From a virus: DNA of 24,406 nt. The translations under genes and the position numbers were made by a program. Of this stretch, positions 13,038 through 20,952 are shown piece by piece. The notes under the pieces were generated by a model that saw only the letters and a program-made list of their open reading frames with translations, did no database searches and was not told the DNA's origin. The stretch spans positions 1 to 24,406 of IMG/VR virus record IMGVR_UViG_3300022602_002910; one strand, written 5' to 3'. The stretch's first letter is position 1. Each line of letters begins with the position of its first letter.

Positions 13038-15581
13038 TCATTTAAAGAAATCTTCAAGTGTGTTACTTCGTTCAGCTTTCCAATTAATCGCATCAAGAAC
13101 TGCCTTTAACGGTTCAATAAACGCTTTATCATACATTGTATTATAATCGATATACTTCTCTAAGTCAAATTCTTTTGGGATAGTGCCCATGAAAGAAATT
13201 ACATCAGATTGAATTGTATTTGGTTGTTTCAGATAAACATATTTGATTTTTTCACCATCTTTAATCTGTTCATACTGTTTAACCAAACCTAACTTAATTA
13301 ATTGATTATTATACAACAAAGATCCTCTCACATGAATCGGTGTTTTTGATGCATAAATTGTTTTGTTATCGCTATATTTTTCAAGACCGTTTACGCCTCT
13401 AGGAAATGAAATTTGATCAACAGGCAATTTCGAAAACTCTTCTCGGAATGTTTCAATAAACTCATAAAGTGCATTCTGATCTTTACTTAAGATAACCTCA
13501 AATGCTTCTTTAATTTTATCACGACAAGCTGATGGAGTCGAAGATTTGATCGCAGCCAGACCCATAATTTTCATTTTAGGTTTGGCATATTCAACGCCTT
13601 CGTTATTGTAAACATTGAGAAGATAGTTTTTCTTGGCTGTCCAGATTGCCTTGTCAGCCAAAGCCTCACGCTTCATTTTCATCTTCTGCGCATAAGCGTT
13701 CATATAATCAGCCAGCTCTTGATAACATTTATCAATAAATGGTTGAATGCGGTCTTCACAGAATTTGTCGAGCATTCGAATAGTGCGCTTAGGATCAGAA
13801 GCATCTTTAATATATTTGTCAACTAACCCACCCAGATTCAAGTAGATTGAGTCTGTATCCGAAGCAATAACATAATCAACTTCACGAGTCCCAAGTGTAC
13901 TATTCAAATGCCCATTTAGTTTTCTTTCAATCCAACGAATAGCAAGTTGACCTGAAAGAGTAATCGCTTCCGCAATGCGAATATCAAAGAAGCGGAAGTA
14001 TTCGTTACCGATAGCACCGTAAGCGGAGTTCAATGTAACTTTCATGGCTAACTGAATATTATTAAAGCGAGCAATCTGCTTATCAAGTTCATTCTTTTCA
14101 GATTCGCTTACAGCTTTTTCTTTTCGCTTACGAGCGTCAATCGCCTTAGACTTATACAGAGCGCGATCTTCATACATCGTTTCCATAATCTCAGGCAAGA
14201 ATCCTTGCTTTTGAATACTGAACAATTGACCATTAGGCGTTAGCGCGACTTTATGATCTTTTAGAATGCTGGTATCAATCTCTTGCCTCAAGAGATTATC
14301 AACATTAATATTTGGTCCATTTTCGGCAAAGAACTTTCTCAGTTCAGCATTTAACATATCAGGTTCAATCAACGTCTCAGGTGATAGATTGTACATCATG
14401 ATAAGGTGCGGATACAGACTGTTTAAATCGAATGACGCGACCCAGTTATGGAATCCTATGATTGGATTCTTCACAAACGCACCAGCATACTGAGAATCTT
14501 TTCTAGCAGATTTCTTTGGCGCAACAGCGATATGCTTTTTCTTTAGAATGTTGTATGTAATTGTATCCCACATTCTTACCTGCGAGAATACGTCATCTAG
14601 ATTCACTTTAGCATAATAAGCCAAAGTGCATACCAGTTCAATTAGGCGAATCTTATCTTCAAGTTTACAAACAAGCTCAACGTCGCGGACGTTATACTCG
14701 ATAAACTTTTGATAATTGTTTTTATATAATTGATGTAGATTACCATACTGAGAATAATCTAATTTCTTTTCGCCCAGTTCTACATCGGCGATATAATCCA
14801 GCTTGTAGCTTTCTTGGTTGGGATTAGATGAGAACTTGCGATACATCTCATAATAGTCAAGCATCGCCACGCCCATGATCTCATAGACGGATTGTTTCTT
14901 GCTCTTGAATTCAACTTCACGAGCATTGACTTTACCCCATGGGGAAAATTTGGCGATCTTTTCGTCACCAAATAAACGCTTGATTCGATTGATTAGATAT
15001 GGGATATCAAAGAAGTTGATATTCCATCCAGTAATTGCATCTGGATAATGTAGAGTCCAAAGGTCTAGAAACTTATCAACTAATTCATATTCATCAGCAC
15101 AGAGATTGTAGATAACGTCGTCCCGATGCTGCTCATAATGTCCACATCCAAATATATGATATTTTCCACCAAGAAATATTGTAATTGCTGTAATCGCTTC
15201 ATTTGCTCGCTCAGGTTCAGGAAATCCATTTTCAGATCCAACTTCAATGTCTATATATGCAACTGACATCTTAGACATATCCCAATCAATATCATCTTGG
15301 AATACGTCTGAGATGAAAGCATATTCATTACGAACATTACCATAGATGGGGAAATTGCTCACCCCATCATATTGTTTTACAAATTCACGTGCGTCGCGAA
15401 TAGAATCAAACTTCATCTCCTCGAGCGGCTCGCCCTTTAGAGACTTCCATTTTGTGCCAGACTTATTACTTCTGACAAACAACTTTGGTTTGTACTTGAT
15501 CTTTTGGCGAACTCTTTTACCGTCTTTTACACCACGGAAGAGGATGTTATCGCCAATCATCGCGACATTAGTATAGAACAT
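13038..15581 (-). CDS. 43: Family B DNA polymerase, gp43-like
   Basis: This 847-aa protein is a complete T4-type replicative polymerase (T4 gp43 is 898 aa). The proofreading domain has Exo I AYIDIEVGSENG (Asp111, Glu113), Exo II GWNINFFDIPYLINR and Exo III YNVRDVEL. The polymerase domain has motif A DLNSLYP (near residue 382), motif B KVTLNSAYGAIGN (near 507) and motif C ASDTDSIYL (near 572). The C-terminus, TLEDFFK, looks like a sliding-clamp binding peptide comparable to the T4 end. The ATG lies 3 bp after the stop of the 96-aa gene, and the next gene is uvsX. In contrast to its two neighbours in the replisome, no intein interrupts it. Confidence 0.97.
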   Translation of the reverse strand: MFYTNVAMIGDNILFRGVKDGKRVRQKIKYKPKLFVRSNKSGTKWKSLKGEPLEEMKFDSIRDAREFVKQYDGVSNFPIYGNVRNEYAFISDVFQDDIDWDMSKMSVAYIDIEVGSENGFPEPERANEAITAITIFLGGKYHIFGCGHYEQHRDDVIYNLCADEYELVDKFLDLWTLHYPDAITGWNINFFDIPYLINRIKRLFGDEKIAKFSPWGKVNAREVEFKSKKQSVYEIMGVAMLDYYEMYRKFSSNPNQESYKLDYIADVELGEKKLDYSQYGNLHQLYKNNYQKFIEYNVRDVELVCKLEDKIRLIELVCTLAYYAKVNLDDVFSQVRMWDTITYNILKKKHIAVAPKKSARKDSQYAGAFVKNPIIGFHNWVASFDLNSLYPHLIMMYNLSPETLIEPDMLNAELRKFFAENGPNINVDNLLRQEIDTSILKDHKVALTPNGQLFSIQKQGFLPEIMETMYEDRALYKSKAIDARKRKEKAVSESEKNELDKQIARFNNIQLAMKVTLNSAYGAIGNEYFRFFDIRIAEAITLSGQLAIRWIERKLNGHLNSTLGTREVDYVIASDTDSIYLNLGGLVDKYIKDASDPKRTIRMLDKFCEDRIQPFIDKCYQELADYMNAYAQKMKMKREALADKAIWTAKKNYLLNVYNNEGVEYAKPKMKIMGLAAIKSSTPSACRDKIKEAFEVILSKDQNALYEFIETFREEFSKLPVDQISFPRGVNGLEKYSDNKTIYASKTPIHVRGSLLYNNQLIKLGLVKQYEQIKDGEKIKYVYLKQPNTIQSDVISFMGTIPKEFDLEKYIDYNTMYDKAFIEPLKAVLDAINWKAERSNTLEDFFK

Positions 15582-15584
15582 GAA

Positions 15585-15875
15585 TTAACCTGTGATCAAA
15601 GTTTTTGGAGGAGTTACGATACCACCAAACATTGAGTTGTAGTTATTCTTCAAGTCATCAGAAGCTGCAGCTGTAAACAATAGCTTGTCCTTTTTAATAG
15701 TGATATCACCATCAACCATTGCGCCGAATGGAACAAAACCAAAACTAAGTTTACCATCACGTGATGGTTGAAGAACCGAAGCAACGCAGTTCTTTAATGA
15801 AACGCTGTCTTCTGTTTCACTAACAACTTCAGCAACAATTTCTTCACCAGTTATCAATTTAAAAATTTTAATCAT
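15585..15875 (-). CDS. Small beta-rich phage protein, 96 aa (Sm-like fold possible)
   Basis: The protein starts MIKIFKLITGEEIVAEVVSETEDSVSLKNC, an alternating beta pattern like the first strands of Sm/Lsm or related small barrel proteins, and continues with a second strand set (GKLSFGFVPFGAM, GDITIKKDKLLFTAAA). I recall similar small proteins in T4-like cyanophage replication regions but cannot name a function. It lies between the membrane protein, with adjacent stop and start, and the polymerase, 3 bp apart. An RNA- or protein-binding accessory role is a guess from the fold-like pattern alone. Confidence 0.6.
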   Translation of the reverse strand: MIKIFKLITGEEIVAEVVSETEDSVSLKNCVASVLQPSRDGKLSFGFVPFGAMVDGDITIKKDKLLFTAAASDDLKNNYNSMFGGIVTPPKTLITG

Positions 15876-16655
15876 TTAATTTTCCTCTAAGTTTAAAACA
15901 TCATCTTCAGTCACAACAAAACTCTCACCATCATCAACATTTCTTTTCGTTGCTGCAATTAAAAGCATGACAGCAAGAGGATCAAAAACAATGACAATAA
16001 GTATAATAACCAATCGCACTGCATCATCAAAATGACTCTTTGCATTTTGTCCATATATCAACTCCGCAATGTATTTCAATGGACCAATATCAACTTCGTT
16101 CTTTTCAACTTGAAGTTGAGCCTCAGCCAACTTCTTATTGTTTTCCCTTAGCCTTTTAGTCGCTTCTTTCTTTTCATTTGTCAAGGCAGTGCGAGTTCTT
16201 TTTTGACTAAGGATGATATTATAATCTTCTTTTACTGTATTATCAAGTAAATTTAATTGCTTGTCAGCATCAGCTACAATTTTCTCATCTGCTTTTATAT
16301 CAGATTGTAATTCGACTACAACTGCGTCTACGTCAGCTGATCTGTTAATATTATTTTCAATATGGGCTTTTGAAAGGAATCCAAAGATTCCCATTGATGT
16401 GATGAACATCAGAATGACCACAGCGATGGTCATGTATATTCGCATGAAGAGTTTTATTGAGTTACCGCTTTTGTAAAGATAAGTTGCGGTTACTATTTTG
16501 GCAAATTCCAGAGAGCCACCCATTAATAATATAGGTGTAGTGGCTCCTGGAAATATTGCTATGAGACCTGCTATTGAATAATAAGCAGCAGCTGACGAAA
16601 GAAACAAACCAGACAATAATAGGTATGTTCTTATGTTTTTAAGAACTCTTATCAT
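15876..16655 (-). CDS. Four-helix membrane protein with a central coiled coil
   Basis: This 259-aa protein has three hydrophobic segments near the N-terminus (about 11-35, 40-60 and 73-95), then a charged helical stretch of about 110 residues (about 105-190, rich in K, E, D, L and N) that should form a coiled coil, then a fourth segment (about 213-236, RLVIILIVIVFDPLAVMLLIAA), and an acidic tail. Two hydrophobic hairpins flanking a long helix suggest an inner-membrane protein with the coil on one side. It is the start of the polymerase transcription block and overlaps the 42-aa gene by 17 bp. I do not recognise a function; proteins of this layout occur in T4-like phages of marine bacteria. 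Inner-membrane remodelling or lysis-inhibition roles are unproven. Confidence 0.75.
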   Translation of the reverse strand: MIRVLKNIRTYLLLSGLFLSSAAAYYSIAGLIAIFPGATTPILLMGGSLEFAKIVTATYLYKSGNSIKLFMRIYMTIAVVILMFITSMGIFGFLSKAHIENNINRSADVDAVVVELQSDIKADEKIVADADKQLNLLDNTVKEDYNIILSQKRTRTALTNEKKEATKRLRENNKKLAEAQLQVEKNEVDIGPLKYIAELIYGQNAKSHFDDAVRLVIILIVIVFDPLAVMLLIAATKRNVDDGESFVVTEDDVLNLEEN

Positions 16656-16767
16656 TACCTTGTTTAGTTTTCTTTGTTTTTACCAACTTACGAGTTGATG
16701 GATGAGCACCAAATTCGCGCTCATAAACTGTCTTGCCTTTGTCAGGACTTTCGTATATTTTTGGCAT
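16639..16767 (-). CDS. Small basic protein, 42 aa
   Basis: An ATG at 16767, preceded by GGAGAG, opens MPKIYESPDKGKTVYEREFG and ends after 42 residues with a basic tail (KLVKTKKTKQGND). It overlaps the membrane-protein start by 17 bp and follows the tRNA by 16 bp. I recall small phage proteins with the same MPKIYESPD-type opening in T4-like phages, which supports a real gene. The function is unknown. Confidence 0.65.
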   Translation of the reverse strand: MPKIYESPDKGKTVYEREFGAHPSTRKLVKTKKTKQGNDKSS

Positions 16768-16783
16768 TATGCTCTCCAAATTC

Positions 16784-16855
16784 TAGCGGGTGCAGGACTC
16801 GAACCTACGACCTATGGATTATGAGTCCATCGCTCTGCCTCTGAGCTAACCCGCA
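16784..16855 (-). tRNA. tRNA with CAT anticodon (Met, or Ile2)
   Basis: The minus strand folds into a full cloverleaf of 72 nt. The D arm is GCTC/GAGC, the anticodon arm ATGGA-CTCATAA-TCCAT (anticodon CAT), the variable loop AGGTC, and the T arm GTAGG-TTCGAGT-CCTGC. The acceptor stem pairs GCGGGT with ACCCGC, but the outermost pair would be T with T. CCA is not encoded; the 3' end reads CTAGAA. The loop CTCATAA is shared by elongator tRNA-Met and by tRNA-Ile2, whose C34 is modified to lysidine. Initiator identity is unlikely because the three G-C pairs of the initiator anticodon stem are absent. Confidence 0.9.
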
Positions 16856-16861
16856 ATTAAT

Positions 16862-16869
16862 TATTTATG
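16862..16869 (-). promoter_or_regulatory. Candidate late promoter (CATAAATA)
   Basis: CATAAATA on the minus strand lies 7 bp before the tRNA and overlaps the end of the 67-aa gene. It differs from T4 TATAAATA only at the first base. A promoter this close would start inside the tRNA, serving the 42-aa gene and membrane protein rather than the tRNA. Evidence is motif only. Confidence 0.2.
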
Positions 16870-17068
16870 TTGATTCAGTTGATTCTTCTTTAGAAGAATT
16901 ATCAGTCATACGCTTCTTATTCTTTGCAGCTTTATGAATGGCATGAGCTTCAATAAATGCTCGCTTCCATGCACCACGCTCATGACTGTCTTTAAAATCT
17001 TTCAACCCCATCATTCTTTTTAAATAACGTGGAAGAGTTGCACTATCAAAATCTGATCTTGCTGCCAT
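16865..17068 (-). CDS. Hypothetical protein, 67 aa
   Basis: This is a small basic protein with an acidic, serine-rich tail (MTDNSSKEESTEST). The core DSATLPRYLKRMMGLKDFKDSHERGAWKRAFIEAHAIHKAAKNKK looks like two or three helices. The ATG has GAGGTA nine bases upstream, supporting expression. The gene lies between a glycosyltransferase and the tRNA. I do not recognise a family. Confidence 0.6.
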   Translation of the reverse strand: MAARSDFDSATLPRYLKRMMGLKDFKDSHERGAWKRAFIEAHAIHKAAKNKKRMTDNSSKEESTEST

Positions 17069-17082
17069 AAAATATACCTCAA

Positions 17083-17784
17083 TTATAGATATGATTCACA
17101 CTTAGCCCAAAAACGTTCTTGCTGTCCAGGATGGAAAATCTGGAAGTTATGATAGATTCCACTTGTGAAAGTAGTACCTAAACCATAATGCGGCATCCCA
17201 TCGGCTAAACGCCAGAATGGTTCTTGATTGGTTTCCCAGTCCATGCGAATAGGTGGAGCATCAAATTTCAAAGGCATAAATGTTTGAACAGGAACTCCTT
17301 CCTCTTCTGCCCTGAATGTCCACTCTTCACAAACGTCACCACGAGCATTAGGAATAGCTGATGGCTTACCAATCTTTTCAAATACATCTTTATGCATTGC
17401 TACACAAGAAGGTGCAGCAAACACGTGTTGATTGTTTTCAATATGACCTGAACGTTGAGCATTACCAACTAAAATTCCTTCAGCAGCAGCATCAATAATT
17501 AAATCAATAGCTAACACGTTAGTTGGAATCGCATCAATATCTAAAAAGAAAATGACATCATGATCAAGTTTCTTTTCAATAGGATCTTTAAATGTTCCAG
17601 TATTCTGACCATTCATACACCAAACATAATCCATCATTGGTCCAGGCATTATGTTTGTTTGAATTGAGTAGTGAGGATATCTGCTCACATTAAACTTCTC
17701 AACAACTTTTCTTTGTAGTTCTGCAGTCTTTGGGTTTACATTACCCATGAAGAAAGAGACAATACATGCATTTATTTTTTCCAA
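17083..17784 (-). CDS. GT-A-like glycosyltransferase, 233 aa
   Basis: Sequence features point to a GT-A fold enzyme. An N-terminal strand (NACIVSFFMGNVNP) is followed by VIFFLDIDAIPTN, where Asp82-Ile-Asp84 is the metal-binding DxD, and later by acidic CEEWTFRAEEEG. No specific family is identifiable to me, and the substrate is unknown. The ORF starts with TTG at 17784 after GGAG; the next in-frame Met is 13 codons in. It overlaps the GT2 gene by 13 bp, so the two are coupled and likely act together. Confidence 0.65.
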   Translation of the reverse strand: MEKINACIVSFFMGNVNPKTAELQRKVVEKFNVSRYPHYSIQTNIMPGPMMDYVWCMNGQNTGTFKDPIEKKLDHDVIFFLDIDAIPTNVLAIDLIIDAAAEGILVGNAQRSGHIENNQHVFAAPSCVAMHKDVFEKIGKPSAIPNARGDVCEEWTFRAEEEGVPVQTFMPLKFDAPPIRMDWETNQEPFWRLADGMPHYGLGTTFTSGIYHNFQIFHPGQQERFWAKCESYL

Positions 17785-18521
17785 GGGAGAACTCCATTAT
17801 TACGTTTCAACATTTCAGCATTACCTCTATCAAAGAACTCACGCTGAACTGACAATCCTGAATTTCCAACAGTATAATTTACCGTATACTTATATGTAGT
17901 ATCGTATTTTGGAGCAACTTGTCTTAGGAAGTGCATCATCTTACGATCAATCTCTGGCTGTCCAGGTTCTCTGAATTTACAATACCAAACAGGAACCATG
18001 GAAACTGCTAATAGTCGTGGGAGGAAATAGCAGTTAACATCTACAAAATAATCTTGTGGATGTAAAATACTTGGCCACTTACCTAGACTTTCGCAGTTAT
18101 CTTCGCAAAGAAAGTTATGTTGGTTGTCTACGATTTTTCTGAACGAAAATGTCCAGTCGTTACCTTTTTGTATAACATCGTAACAATCTTGTATATGAGT
18201 AGGCTCAAGAGCGTTATCATCATCAAGGAAAATAAGAAAATCGCCGTCAGCAACAAAAGTACCACTGCCATAAATGCGATGACCATTCCACCTATCTTTT
18301 CCGATTGAATAAGGGAGATCAATAACATCTAATCTGTAACCTTCCTTTTTGTATTCTGGCAAACCACCAATAATCTCATATGCTTTGGCGCTGCGTTCTG
18401 GACCATCTATCGTTACGAGATGTTGAACATTACCCCAAGTCTGATTTCTTACAGACTCAATACATTTATTTAGTAGAGGGTTGCCAGTTGTGGCAGTAAT
18501 TACAGTCACTAATGGTTTCAT
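17772..18521 (-). CDS. Family 2-like glycosyltransferase, 249 aa
   Basis: The protein opens MKPLVTVITATTGNPLLNKCIESVRNQTWGN, the standard GT2 nucleotide-binding start. It has FLIFLDDDNALEPTH with Asp100-102 as the DxD metal site. In the C-terminal half WYCKFREPGQPEIDRKMMHF and DTTYKYTVNYTVGNSG are unusual and suggest a phage-specific subfamily. The start overlaps the 31-aa gene stop as ATGA. GT2 enzymes transfer sugar from a nucleotide donor; whether the acceptor is DNA, protein or host surface glycan cannot be told. Confidence 0.8.
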   Translation of the reverse strand: MKPLVTVITATTGNPLLNKCIESVRNQTWGNVQHLVTIDGPERSAKAYEIIGGLPEYKKEGYRLDVIDLPYSIGKDRWNGHRIYGSGTFVADGDFLIFLDDDNALEPTHIQDCYDVIQKGNDWTFSFRKIVDNQHNFLCEDNCESLGKWPSILHPQDYFVDVNCYFLPRLLAVSMVPVWYCKFREPGQPEIDRKMMHFLRQVAPKYDTTYKYTVNYTVGNSGLSVQREFFDRGNAEMLKRNNGVLPWKK

Positions 18522-18613
18522 GATTTCTGCTTGTTGCGACGAGCTGCTCTTTTCTTTGAGCCTAATTTGGCTCTGCCCTTACCGAATCCTTTAGTTCCTA
18601 CTTTAGCTGGCAT
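18518..18613 (-). CDS. Tiny basic protein, 31 aa
   Basis: An ATG at 18613 opens MPAKVGTKGFGKGRAKLGSK followed by KRAARRNKQKS and a stop. Thirteen of the 31 residues are Lys or Arg. The start overlaps the end of the 192-aa gene by 11 bp and its stop overlaps the GT2 start (ATGA), which is hard to explain unless it is translated. It could bind nucleic acid, which is an inference from charge. Confidence 0.6.
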   Translation of the reverse strand: MPAKVGTKGFGKGRAKLGSKKRAARRNKQKS

Positions 18614-19181
18614 TGTTATCTCCAATAATTTCTTTAATCTTTTGAATTTGCTCATCAACAACTTCAGCACGATTTGGCCAATGAATCATTGACTTCTCAG
18701 GATCCAATTTTAAACTTTCTAAAAATGGAAGAATCGTGTCATTGAGTTGTTCTAAACTAATTTCAGATTTAGCTGTAAATGGTGCATTAGGATCTTCAGC
18801 ATCTACAGTTGGGTCAGATCTAAACTGATCATCAAAAGCAGTTGTAGAAACATAATTAGTTTTCTCTAACTCTTTTTGTTTCCATCTTTCTAAGATTTCT
18901 TGCATTTCTCTTTGTTCTTTTTCAGAAGCAGTTTCAATTACATCATCTAAAGGTTTAAAATGATCAGTGTCTTTTGAAGACACACCCTCATCCTCATCCT
19001 TTACAAGTTCAAGGCGATCATTTAATTTAAATTGATAGCCGCATCCTTTCATGAACATTAAAAAATGTTCTAAAAGTTGATTTACAGTTTTTTCACCATG
19101 TAGAACCATGGTGTACTCCTTGTCATCAAAATCAGTATGAGTGAAAGTAAATTTATCTTGTCTAAATTCTTTAGAAAGCAT
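18603..19181 (-). CDS. Hypothetical acidic protein, 192 aa
   Basis: I do not recognise a family. I chose the ATG at 19181 because GGAG lies about nine bases before it and it follows the upstream stop by 1 bp; an earlier in-frame Met would overlap the metallophosphoesterase. The N-terminal third (FTFTHTDFDDKEYTMVLHGEKTVNQLLEHFLMFMKGCGY) looks like a small folded domain, followed by an acidic, low-complexity middle and helical segments. It is located between the phosphoesterase and the 31-aa gene in a coupled run. Confidence 0.65.
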   Translation of the reverse strand: MLSKEFRQDKFTFTHTDFDDKEYTMVLHGEKTVNQLLEHFLMFMKGCGYQFKLNDRLELVKDEDEGVSSKDTDHFKPLDDVIETASEKEQREMQEILERWKQKELEKTNYVSTTAFDDQFRSDPTVDAEDPNAPFTAKSEISLEQLNDTILPFLESLKLDPEKSMIHWPNRAEVVDEQIQKIKEIIGDNNAS

Positions 19182-19182
19182 T

Positions 19183-20013
19183 TTAAATCTCCAATTCAAA
19201 ATCTACGTTAAAACTTTTATTCTCTGGCTCACCTGCGCGATCCGAAGTATATTTGCGAGCATAACCTCTAGGATTAGCAATTACACGACAGTCGCCAACC
19301 ATATAGTCGAAACTATCATGAGTGTGACCGTGGAACCAATATTTGATATTGGTGTGTCTGAAAATAACTTCGCTTAAATCACTAGAATAAGCATAATTCA
19401 AATCATCAACACCATATTTGAGGTGGATGCTTTTATATGTTGGTCCATGATGCCCCATCACGATGGTTGGTTTATCAACGACCTCCCAATTATATAGGGT
19501 TTCATCCAAAATAGCAATTGTTTTTTTATGCTCTTCGTAAGCATCTTCTGGACTAAATTTAGCAATTACACCATTCTTATGCACTTTGTGAATAATGTGG
19601 TGATCATTCATTGCTTTACCAGCAGTTAATTTCGCAAAAAAATTATCTTTGTTGTAATCTGTCCAGAAAGTTGCCCCGAAAAGATTCCAGTCACCTAGAT
19701 CCACCATTTCATTATCAAGAACAGTTACGTTACTTCCTGCAAGAAATTGCTTCAGCGTTTCCACACTGTGATCAAAAACACCATGATAGTGTTCATGGTT
19801 TCCTGCAATGTAATATACCTTACTGTACTTTTTGCATTCTTGATAAAAGAATCTATCGCAAACTTTTTGATTTTCGCGTGCTCTGGCATCAGTTCTACTG
19901 TTAGTCAGATAACCAGCTACACAAATGTCACCTGCAAGCAAAAGCACGTCGCCCCCAGGAAGTGCCATGGAGGCGAACTCTAAATGCAGGTCAGACATCA
20001 CATTAATTTTCAT
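19183..20013 (-). CDS. Calcineurin-like metallophosphoesterase
   Basis: This 276-aa protein carries the five metal-binding blocks of the calcineurin-like phosphoesterase family: SDLHLE (Asp8, His10), LAGDICVAG, AGNHEHY (near residue 70-76), VMGHHGPT and HGHTHDSFDY. Such enzymes hydrolyse phosphomono- or diesters with two metal ions; the substrate is not identifiable. It overlaps the upstream 77-aa gene by 4 bp (ATGA) and is followed 1 bp later by the 192-aa gene. Phage relatives may act on nucleotides or DNA ends, but it is not obviously the gp47 recombination nuclease, because no gp46-like partner is adjacent and it is shorter. Confidence 0.85.
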   Translation of the reverse strand: MKINVMSDLHLEFASMALPGGDVLLLAGDICVAGYLTNSRTDARARENQKVCDRFFYQECKKYSKVYYIAGNHEHYHGVFDHSVETLKQFLAGSNVTVLDNEMVDLGDWNLFGATFWTDYNKDNFFAKLTAGKAMNDHHIIHKVHKNGVIAKFSPEDAYEEHKKTIAILDETLYNWEVVDKPTIVMGHHGPTYKSIHLKYGVDDLNYAYSSDLSEVIFRHTNIKYWFHGHTHDSFDYMVGDCRVIANPRGYARKYTSDRAGEPENKSFNVDFELEI

Positions 20014-20243
20014 TGTAACTTTGGAGCGTCAAAAGGTTGAATTTTATGTTTACTATCATAAACATGTTGAACCATTAAATCAAAATCGGCATCAGACAAT
20101 CCTGTTTTGTAGATTCTCAAAGAAGTAGCCATCATTACTGCGGCAATAGCTAATGGATCATATTCAGCAAAACTATCTCCAGCGAATTGATACATTTTAT
20201 CATACAATTCTACGATAACTTGATCTGGGTGTTTTTCATTCAT
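20010..20243 (-). CDS. Hypothetical protein, 77 aa
   Basis: This is a small helical protein (VIVELYDKMYQFAG, DPLAIAAVMMATSLRIYK, DFDLMVQHVYDSKHK) with no domain I recognise. ATGA overlaps on both sides couple it to the 122-aa gene and the phosphoesterase. Proteins of this size and helical pattern are common in the early regions of T4-like marine phages. Confidence 0.6.
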   Translation of the reverse strand: MNEKHPDQVIVELYDKMYQFAGDSFAEYDPLAIAAVMMATSLRIYKTGLSDADFDLMVQHVYDSKHKIQPFDAPKLQ

Positions 20244-20608
20244 TTTATTTTCCTTCCTAGTGTTTGAATATCAGCGTCATCAGTAATGTACTGAACAGCA
20301 CCTTTCGAATAAGCAGGAGCAAGACGCTTAGACTTTGCGATAATAGCATCGCGGACTTCAGGACTTTCCTTAGCCAATTTGACTGGATCCATCATACCTG
20401 TCCTGTTAGGAATGAATTGTGTCGTTGAAACCAAAGACGGTAAAGAAGAAGCAGTGTCTGCGCCAACACGCAACGAAGCACTAGCATAGTTTGGAACTTT
20501 AAGAGTGTTGTATTTCTCTAAACGAGAGACGTTTAGTTTCTTAGCGAGAACGCCTTTCGGCTTACGTTTCTTTTTTGGTTTGAAACTTGTACGAGTATAG
20601 ACCATCAT
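20240..20608 (-). CDS. Hypothetical protein with a basic N-terminus, 122 aa
   Basis: Residues 8-25 (SFKPKKKRKPKGVLAKKL) are strongly basic and could bind nucleic acid. The rest is neutral with few hydrophobic blocks, so it may be partly disordered. The start follows the 79-aa gene by 4 bp. No known family is evident. Confidence 0.6.
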   Translation of the reverse strand: MMVYTRTSFKPKKKRKPKGVLAKKLNVSRLEKYNTLKVPNYASASLRVGADTASSLPSLVSTTQFIPNRTGMMDPVKLAKESPEVRDAIIAKSKRLAPAYSKGAVQYITDDADIQTLGRKIK

Positions 20609-20612
20609 AAAA

Positions 20613-20837
20613 TTACACCATGTACTTTGCTAGAAAATGTTCTACAACTTTAGCATTGATCATTGAAGGAATATCTTCAAATGGATCTTCCAACAAATAA
20701 TTACAACCATTTATCCAACTGCTATGTTTTAAAAATTGAGCATAGTCAATCAAATGATCTTTATTGGTTGGGTCAAAAATCTCGCGAGCGCGAGGAGTCA
20801 AAACACTTTTGCGATATGTACTCACAGTATCCTCCAT
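20613..20837 (-). CDS. Hypothetical protein, 74 aa
   Basis: I chose the ATG at 20837 (MEDTVSTYRKSV), giving 74 aa. A longer reading from TTG at 20852 would begin on the promoter's predicted start site. The protein has DPTNKDHLIDYAQFLKH and NGCNYLLEDPFEDIPSMINAKVVEHFLAKYMV and looks like a compact helical protein of unknown function. It is the first gene after the only clear promoter. Confidence 0.55.
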   Translation of the reverse strand: MEDTVSTYRKSVLTPRAREIFDPTNKDHLIDYAQFLKHSSWINGCNYLLEDPFEDIPSMINAKVVEHFLAKYMV

Positions 20838-20854
20838 CACTATCTTATACAACT

Positions 20855-20883
20855 ATTATACTAAATTGGAGCATAAAAGTAAA
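20855..20883 (-). promoter_or_regulatory. Sigma70-like promoter (TTTACT-17-TATAAT)
   Basis: On the minus strand TTTACT (20878-20883) is followed after exactly 17 bp by TATAAT (20855-20860), a perfect -10 box. The start of transcription would be near 20848, about 11 bp before the chosen ATG. It lies in the roughly 100-bp gap at 20853-20952, the largest intergenic space in the window. This is a host-polymerase-type promoter, so the genes downstream are probably early. Confidence 0.6.
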
Positions 20884-20952
20884 GTATAATAATTGTAATA
20901 GAATCAATAACTTACAAATGCCGTATAAGCTCCTATAATCGCCTTGGAGGAA

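Noticed and set aside
19183-20013. Assignment of the phosphoesterase as gp47 (SbcD-like) recombination nuclease
   Set aside because: No gp46-like ATPase partner is adjacent and the protein is shorter, with a stand-alone phosphoesterase layout.
20861-20952. Rho-independent terminator after the 253-aa gene
   Set aside because: The best inverted repeat (CTCC/GGAG) is four pairs around a long loop with no T-run right after it.
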